From the NCBI RefSeq assembly GCF_024710845.1, contig NZ_JANJTZ010000018.1, positions 62,001-126,000 on the forward strand: a stretch of DNA of 64,000 nucleotides, given 5' to 3'. Positions 40,021 to 48,543 of this stretch are shown here, piece by piece. The stretch comes from Mesorhizobium sp. (GTDB lineage: Bacteria; Pseudomonadota; Alphaproteobacteria; Rhizobiales; Rhizobiaceae). Under the pieces are notes generated by a model. It was given only the letters and a program-made list of their open reading frames with translations. It had not been told where the DNA came from and did not search any database. A program made the position numbers and the translations under genes. Position 1 is the first letter of the stretch, and every line of letters starts with the position of its first letter.

Positions 40021-41085
40021 ATGGCCGAAGGCAAGAACAGCCTCACCTATGCGCAAGCGGGCGTGGACATCGACGCCGGCAATGCGATGGTCGAGAAGAT
40101 CAAGCCGCTGGTGCGCTCGACGCGCCGCGTCGGCGCCGACGGCGAGATCGGCGGCTTCGGCGGGCTCTTCGACCTCAAGGCCGCCGGCTTCGCCGATCCG
40201 ATCCTGGTCGCCGCCAATGACGGCGTCGGCACCAAGCTGCGCATCGCCATCGAGGCGGGCAGGCACGACACGATCGGCATCGACCTCGTCGCCATGTGCG
40301 TCAACGACCTCGTCGTCCAGGGCGCCGAGCCGCTGTTCTTCCTCGACTATTTCGCCACCGGCAAGCTCGATCCCGACCAGGGCGCGGCCATCGTCTCGGG
40401 CATAGCCGCCGGCTGCCGCATGGCCGGCTGCGCGCTGATCGGCGGCGAGACGGCCGAAATGCCCGGCATGTATCACGGCGACGACTACGATCTTGCCGGC
40501 TTCGCGGTCGGTGCCGCCGAGCGCGGCGCGCTCCTGCCCACCGACGACATCACGGAAGGCGACGTGCTGCTTGGCCTCGCCTCGTCGGGCGTCCACTCCA
40601 ACGGCTTCTCGCTGGTGCGCAGGATCGTCACACTCTCGGGCCTCAAATGGACCGACCCCGCCCCCTTCGATCCGTCGAAGAGCCTCGGCGAGGCGCTGCT
40701 CGAACCGACGCGCATCTACGTCAAGTCGATCCTCGCCGCCATCCGCGGCACACACGGCATCAAGGCGCTCGCCCACATCACCGGCGGCGGCTATCCCGAC
40801 AACATCCCGCGCGTGCTGCCGAAGGACTGGGCGGCCGAACTCGACCTCGGCTCGATCGATGTGCAGCCGGTATTCGACTGGCTATCCAAGACCGGCGGCG
40901 TCGAGGCGAAGGAGATGATGCGCACCTTCAACTGCGGCATCGGCATGGTGATCGTGGTGGCCGCGGGCCAGGCGGCGCAGGTCGCCGCCGTGCTGCAGAG
41001 CGAGGGCGAGACCGTCACGCCGATCGGCCGCATCGTACCGCGCCGCGACGAGGCGGTGATCTATCGCGGGAGGATCGCGCTGTGA
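40021..41085 (+). CDS. purM: Phosphoribosylformylglycinamidine cyclo-ligase (AIR synthetase)
   Basis: Fifth step of de novo purine synthesis, ATP-dependent closure of FGAM to AIR. 354 residues, normal length. Signatures are [56 protein letters not shown] and [12 protein letters not shown]. The ATG has GGGAG nearby. It is the first gene of purM-purN, with the stop and next start overlapping as GTGA. It is divergent from the phosphatidyltransferase cluster. Confidence 0.98.
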   Translation: MAEGKNSLTYAQAGVDIDAGNAMVEKIKPLVRSTRRVGADGEIGGFGGLFDLKAAGFADPILVAANDGVGTKLRIAIEAGRHDTIGIDLVAMCVNDLVVQGAEPLFFLDYFATGKLDPDQGAAIVSGIAAGCRMAGCALIGGETAEMPGMYHGDDYDLAGFAVGAAERGALLPTDDITEGDVLLGLASSGVHSNGFSLVRRIVTLSGLKWTDPAPFDPSKSLGEALLEPTRIYVKSILAAIRGTHGIKALAHITGGGYPDNIPRVLPKDWAAELDLGSIDVQPVFDWLSKTGGVEAKEMMRTFNCGIGMVIVVAAGQAAQVAAVLQSEGETVTPIGRIVPRRDEAVIYRGRIAL

Positions 41086-41786
41086 CCGTGAAGAAACGCG
41101 TCGCCATTCTCATTTCCGGCCGCGGCTCCAACATGGCCGCGCTCATCGATGCCGCGGCGTCTGCGGACTTTCCGGCCGAGATCGTCGGTGTCATCTCCAA
41201 CCGTCCGGACGCGAAAGGCCTCGCCATCGCGGCCGCCAAGGGCGCCTCGACGCAGGTGATCCCTTCGAAGGGCGTCTCGCGCGAGGACCACGATGCGGCA
41301 CTCGACAAGGCGCTGGAGGGCATGCGGGCGGAGATCGTCTGCCTCGCGGGCTATCTTCGCCTCCTCACGGACGGCTTCGTCGCCAGATGGAGCGGCCGGC
41401 TGATCAACATCCACCCTGCCCTGTTGCCGCTGTTCAAGGGACTAAACACGCACGAACAGGCGCTCGAGGCCGGCATGCGCATCCACGGCTGCACGGTGCA
41501 TTTCGTCACGCCGGCGATGGACGACGGCCCGATCATCGCGCAGGCGGCAGTGCCCGTCCTCGCCTCTGATGACGCCGAGATGCTCGGCGCCCGCGTGCTC
41601 GCCGCCGAGCACCGGATCTACCCGCTCGGTCTCGCGCTCGTCGCCGAGGGCAAGGCGAAGATGGAGGGCGGGCGAACGGTCTTTGCCGACTTCAGCGAAG
41701 AAATGGGCGCCGGCCGCATCGTCTCCTCCCCCGCCCCGCGCCCGAAAGCGCCCGACATCGAGAGCCTGGCGCGGTTCACGCCGTAG
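41082..41786 (+). CDS. purN: Phosphoribosylglycinamide formyltransferase
   Basis: Transfers a formyl group from 10-formyl-THF to GAR in purine synthesis. 234 residues. Family motifs are [29 protein letters not shown], the catalytic Asn-His region [22 protein letters not shown], and [20 protein letters not shown] with the active-site Asp. The GTG start overlaps the purM stop and has GGGAGG 8 nt ahead. The C-terminus extends about 20 residues beyond the E. coli enzyme. Confidence 0.96.
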   Translation: MTVKKRVAILISGRGSNMAALIDAAASADFPAEIVGVISNRPDAKGLAIAAAKGASTQVIPSKGVSREDHDAALDKALEGMRAEIVCLAGYLRLLTDGFVARWSGRLINIHPALLPLFKGLNTHEQALEAGMRIHGCTVHFVTPAMDDGPIIAQAAVPVLASDDAEMLGARVLAAEHRIYPLGLALVAEGKAKMEGGRTVFADFSEEMGAGRIVSSPAPRPKAPDIESLARFTP

Positions 41787-41878
41787 CGCGGGCACCCATT
41801 TCGGACGGCAGGAATTTTTGCTATTTTCGCGCGATCCTATCAAGGTTGGTTGCACGCGAGGATCGAGCCGTGGGCCTC

Positions 41879-42373
41879 ATGACATACAGGGGCTATTTGG
41901 CCCGCATCGAGTATGACGACGACGATCAGATTTTTTTCGGCAAACTCGCCGGCATTCGCGACGGCGTCGGCTTCCACGCCGACAACGTCCCCGAGCTTCG
42001 CGCGGCATTCCGGGAGGCTGTCGACGACTATATCGAATCCTGCGCCAAGATCGGCAAGGAGCCGCAAAAGCCCTATTCGGGCAATCTGATGCTGCGCGTC
42101 GACCCGGCGGTCCATTACAAGGCCGCTCTTGCCGCCGAGATCGCCGGCAAAAGTCTCAACCAGTGGTGCGAGGAAGTTCTGAGAACCGCCGCGGAGAAGT
42201 TGGTCGACGTGCAGCGCGGGTGGCAGTTGCGCGAGCCGCTGAGTGAAGCGGAGATCGAGCACCTTCGCAGGGCGTGGGAAGAAGGGCTGGCGAGCGGTCC
42301 GCCGAAGCCATACGACCTCGAAGAGGTCAAGCGTCACGGGCGCGAACGCCTAGCTGAACTCCGACGGAATTGA
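41879..42373 (+). CDS. HicB-like antitoxin with a ParD-like C-terminal tail
   Basis: 164 residues. Residues 1-60 match the HicB fold (MTYRGYLARIEYDDDDQIFF, GIRDGVGFHADNVPELRAAF). Residues 65-105 are the HicB ribbon-helix-helix (NLMLRVDPAVHYKAALAAE, GKSLNQWCEEVL). An added tail follows. HLRRAWEEGLASGPPKPYDL with RERLAELRRN resembles the toxin-binding end of ParD antitoxins (pattern EGxASGPxxPxD). No hicA or parE gene is adjacent. GTG at 41870, with GAGG 8 nt ahead, is a competing start and would add three residues. Confidence 0.8.
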   Translation: MTYRGYLARIEYDDDDQIFFGKLAGIRDGVGFHADNVPELRAAFREAVDDYIESCAKIGKEPQKPYSGNLMLRVDPAVHYKAALAAEIAGKSLNQWCEEVLRTAAEKLVDVQRGWQLREPLSEAEIEHLRRAWEEGLASGPPKPYDLEEVKRHGRERLAELRRN

Positions 42374-42415
42374 ATCACTCGCGTCGTGCACGGCGCCCGC
42401 GACCTGACCGACCTC

Positions 42416-44545
42416 CTATAGCCCCCTCACCCAGACCTTGTTATCATGGAACGCCGCGCCGCCGTAGGGCGGGCCGGCGTCGGCGCCGGTCAGCACATTG
42501 ATCCCCTCGCCGCGCTCGTGTGCCGAGTTCGGCCAGATGCCTTCCGCGATAACCACGCCGCGCTTCACCCCGTCGAACAGCTTCGCGTGCAGCACCACCT
42601 CGCCGCGGGAATTGCCGACCTCGACACGGCCGCCCTCCGCGATGCCGAGTGCCGCCGCGTCCTCCTGGTTGAGCAGCAGTTCCGGCCGGCCTTCCTTCTG
42701 GCGCGACACCGGGGTCTCGGCAAAGGTCGAGTTGAGGAAGTTGCGTGCGGGCGAGGTCGCCAGCCGGAACGGATGCGCCTCGTCCGCGACCTCGATCAGG
42801 TCGACATGGTCGGGGAATTCGGGCAGCCGCGCCACGTCGCCGAACACGCCCATCGATTTCGGCGGCTTGTTAGGCGCGGCATAGGTCGTCCAGTCCGGCC
42901 TGAAATGGAACTTGCCGTCGCGGTGGCCGAAGCCGTCAAGGTAGTGCGCGCGTTCGAAAGGCGGCTGCATGTCGGCCCAGCGCGCCTCCTTCAGCGCGTC
43001 GAAGCCGCCCAGCCCGCGCTTCCCGAGGATGATGTCGATATGCTCGCGCTCGGTCAGTCCGAAGCCCGGCATTTGGGACACGCCCAGACGCTTGGCCAGT
43101 TCCTCGATGACGAAATGGTTGGTGCGGACTGTGTCGGGCGGCTCGATCGCCTTCGGCCCCAGCGTGATGTGCTGGTTGCCGCCGCCGGTATAGATGTCGT
43201 CGTGCTCGAGGAACATCGTCGCGGGCAGCACGACGTCGGCAAGCTTGGCCGTATCGGTCATGAACTGCTCGTGCACGCAGGCGAACAGGTCGTCGCGCAG
43301 GAAGCCCCGCACCACCTTGCGCTGCTCGGGCGCGACATTGGCCGGATTGGTGTTCTGGATCAGCATCGCCGTCACCGGCGGCCCGCCGAACAGCGCGTCC
43401 GGTTCGTTCATCAGGATGGGCCCGATGCGCGACTGGTCGAGGTGGCGGATCTTGGGATCGATGAATTTCAGCCCCTCCAGCACCGTCTTGTCGAACTTGA
43501 AGATGCCCGTGTTGGAATGGAACGCGCCGCCGCCCTCATATTGCCAGCAGCCTGTCACCACCGAGACCGACAGCGCGGCATGCATGTTCGCCGCGCCGTT
43601 GCGCTGGCGCGCGAAGCCGTAACCGAGGCGGAAGAAGGTGCGCTTCGTCGTGCCGATCAGCCGCGCGAACGCCTCGATCTCCTCGACTGACAGCCCGGTG
43701 ATCGCCGCCGCCCATTGCGGCGTGCGGGTCGCGACATGCGCCTCCAGCCCCTTCGGGTCGTCGGAATATTTCTCCAGATAGGCCCGGTCAGCGAGATTGT
43801 CGCGGAACAGGATATGCATCACCGCGCAGGCGAGCGCGCCGTCGGTGCCGGGCCGCAGCACCAACCCGAGGTCGGCCTGCTTGATCGTCGCGTTCTCGTA
43901 GATGTCGATCGCGACGATCTTGGCGCCGCGTTCCTTGCGGGCCTTCACCGCGTGCGTCATCACGTTGACCTGGGTGACGACGGCGTTGGTGCCCCAGATC
44001 ACCACGCAGTCGGACTTGGCGATCTCGCGCGGATCGGCACCCGCCAGCCGGCCGGTGCCCATCGTGTAGCCGGTCCAGGCGAGATTGGTGCAGATCGAAT
44101 CGAAGAAGCCCGAATATTTCTTGGCGTTGCGCAGCCGGTCGATGCCGTCGCGCTGCACATGGCCCATCGTGCCGGCATAGAAATAGGGCCAGACCGTCTC
44201 GCTGCCGTGCTTCTCCTCTGCCTTCAGGAACTTCTCCGCTACGAGGTCCAGCGCGGCATCCCAGGACGCTTCCTTCCAGATCGCCTCGCCCTTCGCACCG
44301 GCGCGTACCAACGGCTTCATCAGCCGGTCGGGATGGTGGATGCGGTCGGCGTAGCGGGCGACCTTGGCGCAGATCACGCCGGCCGTGTAGGTGTTGTCCT
44401 TGGCTCCGTGCACCCGCCCGATGCGGTTCGGTCCGACGATCTCGACGTCGAGCGCGCAGGCCGACGGGCAGTCGTGCGGGCAGACCGAATGGGCGATGCC
44501 GGTCTTGGCGACGGCCGTCGGGCCGAACGTGGCGTGCGTGTTCAT
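42416..44545 (-). CDS. Molybdopterin-dependent oxidoreductase (DMSO reductase family)
   Basis: 709-residue catalytic subunit. The N-terminal 4Fe-4S site is Cys22, Cys26, Cys30 and Cys59 (HSVCPHDCPSACALDVE, GVICAK). Bis-MGD-binding motifs follow (VVIWGTNAVVTQVNVMTHAV, QNTNPANVAP) and the C-terminal molydop-binding barrel (LLLNQEDAAALGIAEGGRVE, HERGEGINVLTGADA). There is no twin-arginine signal, so it acts in the cytoplasm. No electron-transfer partner is encoded beside it, and the Mo ligand and substrate cannot be assigned with confidence. Cofactor genes moaD and moaE lie 8 kb away. Confidence 0.92.
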   Translation of the reverse strand: MNTHATFGPTAVAKTGIAHSVCPHDCPSACALDVEIVGPNRIGRVHGAKDNTYTAGVICAKVARYADRIHHPDRLMKPLVRAGAKGEAIWKEASWDAALDLVAEKFLKAEEKHGSETVWPYFYAGTMGHVQRDGIDRLRNAKKYSGFFDSICTNLAWTGYTMGTGRLAGADPREIAKSDCVVIWGTNAVVTQVNVMTHAVKARKERGAKIVAIDIYENATIKQADLGLVLRPGTDGALACAVMHILFRDNLADRAYLEKYSDDPKGLEAHVATRTPQWAAAITGLSVEEIEAFARLIGTTKRTFFRLGYGFARQRNGAANMHAALSVSVVTGCWQYEGGGAFHSNTGIFKFDKTVLEGLKFIDPKIRHLDQSRIGPILMNEPDALFGGPPVTAMLIQNTNPANVAPEQRKVVRGFLRDDLFACVHEQFMTDTAKLADVVLPATMFLEHDDIYTGGGNQHITLGPKAIEPPDTVRTNHFVIEELAKRLGVSQMPGFGLTEREHIDIILGKRGLGGFDALKEARWADMQPPFERAHYLDGFGHRDGKFHFRPDWTTYAAPNKPPKSMGVFGDVARLPEFPDHVDLIEVADEAHPFRLATSPARNFLNSTFAETPVSRQKEGRPELLLNQEDAAALGIAEGGRVEVGNSRGEVVLHAKLFDGVKRGVVIAEGIWPNSAHERGEGINVLTGADAGPPYGGAAFHDNKVWVRGL

Positions 44546-44610
44546 GCCCCTTCCCTAGCGGTTTTTGGGCGCCGGGTGTAGAGGCCGTCCATGCGCTGGA
44601 ACGCCCTTCG

Positions 44611-45471
44611 ATGAACTACGACCACGCCTATCATGCCGGGAACTTCGCCGACGTGGTCAAGCACGCGCTCGTCGTGCGCATCGTCGAATATCTGAAACGC
44701 AAGGACAAGCCGTTCCGCGTCATCGACACGCATGCCGGCAGCGGACTCTACGACCTGTCCGGAGAACGGGCGCAGAAGACCGGCGAATGGCGTACCGGCA
44801 TCGGGCGCCTGATCGAGGCCGAACTGCCCGAGCCGGCCCGGGTCCTGCTCGCGCCCTATCTCGAGATCGTCGGCGACCTCAATCCCGGCGGCGGCATCAA
44901 GTTCTATCCCGGCTCGCCGGTGCTGTTACGGCGCCTGCTGCGCGGACGCGACCGGCTGACCGCGATCGAGCTGCACCCCGACGCTGCCTTCGAATTGAAG
45001 AATCGCTTCGCCGGCGATTTCGCCACCCGCACGATCGAACTCGACGGCTGGCTGGCGCTCGGCGCTCATGTGCCGCCCAAGGAGAAGCGCGGCTTCGTGC
45101 TGGTCGATCCGCCCTTCGAGATCGACGACGAATTCGGCCGCATCCTCGATGGTCTGCGCAAGGCCCACCAGCGCTGGCCGGGCGGCATCTACGCCTTCTG
45201 GTATCCGGTCAAGGACAGGGAGGAGGTCGAGCGGTTCCGCCAGGACCTCGCCGGCCTCGGCATCCCGCGTATCCTCGACGCGACGCTGACGATCCGCGCG
45301 CCGCTCCACTATCCGCGCCTCGACGGCACCGGCATGGTCATCGTCAACCCGCCCTACGTCATCGAGGAAGAGCTCAACGTGCTTCTGCCCGTCCTGTCCG
45401 AGGTGCTTGCTGAGGACGCGGGCGCCGGCTGGAAAGTGAAATGGCTGGCCGGGGAAGCGCCACCGGATTGA
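44611..45471 (+). CDS. rlmJ: 23S rRNA (adenine-2030-N6)-methyltransferase
   Basis: 286-residue SAM-dependent methyltransferase modifying A2030 of 23S rRNA. It opens with the diagnostic MNYDHAYHAGNFADVVKHAL. SAM motif I is FRVIDTHAGSGLYDL, and the catalytic N6-adenine motif is LVDPPFEIDDEF (DPPF). Near the end, MVIVNPPYVIEEELN is conserved in RlmJ. The start ATG is 66 nt from the divergent molybdoenzyme. Normal length. Confidence 0.96.
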   Translation: MNYDHAYHAGNFADVVKHALVVRIVEYLKRKDKPFRVIDTHAGSGLYDLSGERAQKTGEWRTGIGRLIEAELPEPARVLLAPYLEIVGDLNPGGGIKFYPGSPVLLRRLLRGRDRLTAIELHPDAAFELKNRFAGDFATRTIELDGWLALGAHVPPKEKRGFVLVDPPFEIDDEFGRILDGLRKAHQRWPGGIYAFWYPVKDREEVERFRQDLAGLGIPRILDATLTIRAPLHYPRLDGTGMVIVNPPYVIEEELNVLLPVLSEVLAEDAGAGWKVKWLAGEAPPD

Positions 45472-45499
45472 CGGCGAAGGCAAGTTGCGGGAGTGTCCG

Positions 45500-45955
45500 A
45501 TGCTGATGAACAGGCGGAGTTCGGGTGCGATGACGCGATTCGGATTGGTTCTTTCGGCGACAATGGCGCTTGCCGCGATGACGGGCATAGCCAGGGCAGC
45601 CGACATGGTGCTGGACTACGCCAATCCAGGCGTCTGCGCCGAGCAGCGCTTCCTCGGCAAGATCACCAATCGCTTCCGGCACCAGGTAACGCATGTGCCC
45701 AACCTGCCCGATGTCGACATCGTTGCCTTCCACGACATCCACCAGCACCGCTACAAGGAAGCTTCGGAGAAATGGCCGATCGGCCGCCGCTATTGCGGTG
45801 CGACGGTAGCCCTGTCCGACGGCGAATCGCGCCCGATCTGGTATCTGATCGAGGAAGGTATGGGTTTCGCCTCGCTCGGCGACAATGTCGAGTTCTGCGT
45901 CTCCGGCTTCGACCGCTGGTATGTCTACAACGGCCGCTGCCGCGTCCTGAGGTAG
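45500..45955 (+). CDS. Small exported four-cysteine protein of unknown function
   Basis: 151 residues from the ATG with GGGAG 6 nt upstream. A signal peptide follows (MTRFGLVLSATMALAAMTGI, cleavage near ARA-ADM). The mature protein has exactly four cysteines (PGVCAEQRFLG, GRRYCGATV, VEFCVSGFD, NGRCRVLR) and many aromatic residues, suggesting a compact two-disulfide periplasmic fold. No family is recognised. The RNase T2 gene starts 5 nt after its stop, and the ribosome site of that gene lies inside the last codons of this one, so the two are almost certainly translated together. Confidence 0.75.
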   Translation: MLMNRRSSGAMTRFGLVLSATMALAAMTGIARAADMVLDYANPGVCAEQRFLGKITNRFRHQVTHVPNLPDVDIVAFHDIHQHRYKEASEKWPIGRRYCGATVALSDGESRPIWYLIEEGMGFASLGDNVEFCVSGFDRWYVYNGRCRVLR

Positions 45956-45959
45956 CGTC

Positions 45960-46688
45960 CTGTTCCCGTTTCTCCGGGGACGCCCTACCGCGCTCGTCCT
46001 GTCGCTCCTTCTCGCCGCCTGCGGCGAAGATCAGGCGAGCGCTCCGAACACGCCCATCGCCGGCCCGGCCCCGACCGCTCCGGCATCGAATCCGCAGACA
46101 CCGGTAAAATCCGGAAAAGGCTTCGATTTCTACGTCCTGTCCCTGTCCTGGTCACCGAGCTACTGCGAAGCCGAAGGTGCGGACGCCAACCGCCAGCAAT
46201 GCGCCTCGGGCCGGCCCTACGCCTTCGTCGTCCACGGGCTGTGGCCGCAGTTCGAGCGCGGTTCTCCGTCCGACTGCCCGGTCCGGGAGGCTGATGTCGC
46301 CCCCGGCATCGTCTCGGACATCCTGCCGATCATGCCCTCCAGCGGACTCATCCGCTACCAGTGGCGCAAGCACGGCTCCTGCGCCGGCCTCTCGCAGGCG
46401 GATTACTTTGACGTCCTGCGCGCCGCGCGCACGCGGGTCGCGATCCCGAAGGAGTTCCAGCGCCTCGAGGCTTACCGGACCGTCCGGGCCGACGATGTGG
46501 AGGCGGCATTCCTCATGAGCAATCAGGGCCTTGCGAAGGACGGCGTCGCCGTCACCTGCGACAAGCGCTATCTGCGCGAGGTGCGCATCTGCCTGACCAA
46601 GGGGCTCGAGTTCCGCGCCTGCCCCGAGATCGACCGCCGCGACTGCCGGCTCGACAAGGCGGTGATGCCGCCGGTGCGCGGCGGCTGA
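45960..46688 (+). CDS. RNase T2-family lipoprotein (apparent CTG start)
   Basis: 242 residues. The T2 motifs are CAS I FVVHGLWPQF (His92) and CAS II YQWRKHGSCAG (Lys137, His138). The acidic catalytic position of CAS II (Glu in E-W-x-K-H-G) is Gln134 here. Reading upstream in frame, the stop at 45948-45950 leaves no ATG, GTG or TTG before the fold. CTG at 45960 has GAGG exactly 7 nt ahead and opens a lipoprotein signal ending LAAC (Cys21). A Pro/Ala linker follows. It likely acts in the periplasm on RNA. Later methionine starts would delete the signal and CAS I. Confidence 0.8.
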   Translation: MFPFLRGRPTALVLSLLLAACGEDQASAPNTPIAGPAPTAPASNPQTPVKSGKGFDFYVLSLSWSPSYCEAEGADANRQQCASGRPYAFVVHGLWPQFERGSPSDCPVREADVAPGIVSDILPIMPSSGLIRYQWRKHGSCAGLSQADYFDVLRAARTRVAIPKEFQRLEAYRTVRADDVEAAFLMSNQGLAKDGVAVTCDKRYLREVRICLTKGLEFRACPEIDRRDCRLDKAVMPPVRGG

Positions 46689-46782
46689 CTGGCCGACTGC
46701 CGGCTCTCCGCTGGGCCTTCCTCCCCGGCATTGCCCCGGATATGAAAGCGCCACCCGCAACCCAGGCCAGGATCAAGCCGAC

Positions 46783-47379
46783 ATGCCGCGCATCCTCTAC
46801 TCCCCCGCCTCCCCCTACAGCGCCAAGGTCCGCATGGCGGCCGCCTATGCGGGCATCGCCTGCGAGGCCGTGGTGGTCGACACCAACGCGGACCCGGCGC
46901 TGCTCACCGACGCCAACCCGCTCGGCAAGATCCCGGCGCTCATCACCGACGAAGGCGAGGCGGTGTTCGACAGCCGCGTCATCACCCAGTATCTCAACCG
47001 CATCTCCGGCAACGCGCTGTTCCCGCGCAACGCAGCCAAGCGCCTGGAGGCGGAACGGCTCGAAGCGCTCGCCGACGGCATCGCCGACTGCCTGCTCGCC
47101 CATGTCTACGAACGCCGCTTCCGCCCCGAGGAGAAGACCCACCAGCCCTGGCTCGACCGGCAATGGTCGAAGGTCGAGCGTTCGCTCGACCACCTCGTCG
47201 CCAACACGCCGAAACTGCCGGCCAAGATCACTGCCGGCCACCTCGCGCTGCGCGCTCTGCTCGGCTATCTGGCGCTGCGCTTCGACGGAAAATGGGAAAA
47301 GGGCCGCTCCAAGCTGGTGCGCTGGGCGAAGAAGTTCGACGAGAAGTTCCCGGAACTCGCCGCCTACATCCCGAAATAG
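46783..47379 (+). CDS. Glutathione S-transferase family protein
   Basis: 198 residues. The N-terminal thioredoxin-like domain has SPASPYSAKVRMAAAYAG (Ser in the active-site region), the cis-Pro GKIPALITDEG and DSRVITQYLNR for glutathione binding. The C-terminal domain is all-helical (HLALRALLGYLALRFDGKW). The substrate is unknown; roles range from detoxification to reduction. It lies 94 nt after the RNase T2 gene and ends at a strong terminator. Confidence 0.92.
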   Translation: MPRILYSPASPYSAKVRMAAAYAGIACEAVVVDTNADPALLTDANPLGKIPALITDEGEAVFDSRVITQYLNRISGNALFPRNAAKRLEAERLEALADGIADCLLAHVYERRFRPEEKTHQPWLDRQWSKVERSLDHLVANTPKLPAKITAGHLALRALLGYLALRFDGKWEKGRSKLVRWAKKFDEKFPELAAYIPK

Positions 47380-47403
47380 AGCAGCTTGCGCCGCATCAAG
47401 CAG

Positions 47404-47433
47404 AAAGGCCGGGGAGTCGCCTCCCCGGCCTTT
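47404..47433. terminator. Bidirectional terminator between GST and porin-like gene
   Basis: A 13-bp perfect stem (AAAGGCCGGGGAG with CTCCCCGGCCTTT) closes a TCGC tetraloop between two convergent genes. The A/T-flanked GC stem gives a short U run in both directions, so it can serve both messages. Confidence 0.88.
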
Positions 47434-47458
47434 GCCGTTACGCGGTCACGCGCTGGTC

Positions 47459-48121
47459 TCAGAACTTCACGCCGAGGCCGAGCTGAACCTTGTTGGAGTG
47501 GGTCTCCACGTCCTGGGAAACGCCGCCGAGGTTGAACGTCTCCTTGCCGTAGTCCGTGAAGCGGTACTCGCCGCGCACGAACACCCTCTCGGTCACCTTC
47601 ACGTCGGCGCCCGCGCCGACCGTATAGCCGAGCATGGTCTTGCGGTCGGAGCCCAGCGCGCTGCTGGCCTTCAGGCTTTCCGCGGCGCCGCCGCCGGTGC
47701 CATAGAGCAGCACGCGGTCGTTGACCGCATAGCCGAGGCGGGCGCGCAGCGAGCCCTCGACGCCCGACTTGGTGTCGATGCCGGCGTTGGAACCCTTGGC
47801 GCCGTTGTAGCCGACGTCACCCTCGACGCCGTAGACGATGCTGCCGTTCTGGCCCTGGACACCGGCGAATGCGCCGCCGTTGAAGCCGTCATGGTCGTGC
47901 GTGCCGACGCCCGGCAGGTCGGCCCGGCCAAACGTGTAACCGGCCTGCACACCGGCATAGGGACCGGCCCAGCCGGTCGATGCCGACGGAACGACTTCGA
48001 CCGGAGCCGGCTCGGGCGCCTGCTCGTAGACCGCGTCGGCGGCGAATGCGGGAATGGCGCTGGCAACTGCCAGCGCGGCTGCCGCCACCAGCGGACGAGC
48101 GAATTTGAGATTGGCTTTCAT
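47459..48121 (-). CDS. Outer-membrane beta-barrel protein (Omp25/Omp31-like)
   Basis: 220 residues. A signal peptide (MKANLKFARPLVAAAALAVAS, cleavage after AFA) is followed by a short Pro/Glu linker and an eight-stranded barrel of the rhizobial/Brucella Omp25-31 family. It shows WAGPYAGVQAGYTFG, FVRGEYRFTDYG and the terminal LGLGVKF, with C-terminal Phe for BAM recognition. The start is supported by AAGGAGAG 4-5 nt ahead. It is likely abundant and structural, binding the envelope. It is divergent from the SDR gene across a 422-nt region. Confidence 0.93.
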   Translation of the reverse strand: MKANLKFARPLVAAAALAVASAIPAFAADAVYEQAPEPAPVEVVPSASTGWAGPYAGVQAGYTFGRADLPGVGTHDHDGFNGGAFAGVQGQNGSIVYGVEGDVGYNGAKGSNAGIDTKSGVEGSLRARLGYAVNDRVLLYGTGGGAAESLKASSALGSDRKTMLGYTVGAGADVKVTERVFVRGEYRFTDYGKETFNLGGVSQDVETHSNKVQLGLGVKF

Positions 48122-48543
48122 TGTTCTCTCCTTAGCCTTCAGGAACTCGAAAACGCGAACCGAGGACCGGCGTTCCATCGGGAGGTGACGGACCGCCGCT
48201 TCGGCATGGAGCGGAAGATGGGAGGCAAATGCGGCACGACGGCACCACCAATCAGGTCATTGGTCGGCGGCGATGCGGCAGGAAAAAGGCGTTGCACTAG
48301 GGCAACAACAGCCTCCTCGGAGAGCGAATAGCTGCCGGCGGGCCGTGTGCGACCTACGAGTACGCAAGTCGCAAGCTATTGATATCTTTTGGTTAATTTT
48401 CACGTTTCTCGACGCGCCTTCCGCAACGCCACCCGATGGGCTCCACCAGCGTCAGGAATTGGCCGCTACGAGCAGCGCGACCCCTGTCGGCCTCCGTTTC
48501 GCCCCATATATTACGTCAACAAGGCTTCGGGGGACCACGATTC
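48122..48543. other. Divergent omp/SDR intergenic region
   Basis: 422 nt with no supportable gene. It contains a small inverted repeat (TGCGAC at 48348-48353, GTCGCA at 48368-48373) directly followed by an AT-rich tract at 48376-48405, a likely promoter or binding site. GTTGC/GCAAC at about 48293-48305 is a minor repeat. A TTGACG reads on the minus strand near 48520. I could not settle -10/-35 pairs for either gene. Confidence 0.4.

Noticed and set aside
41787-42415. HicA toxin gene next to the HicB-like gene
   Set aside because: Neither flank has room for or similarity to the roughly 60-80-residue HicA. The neighbours are purN and a molybdoenzyme.
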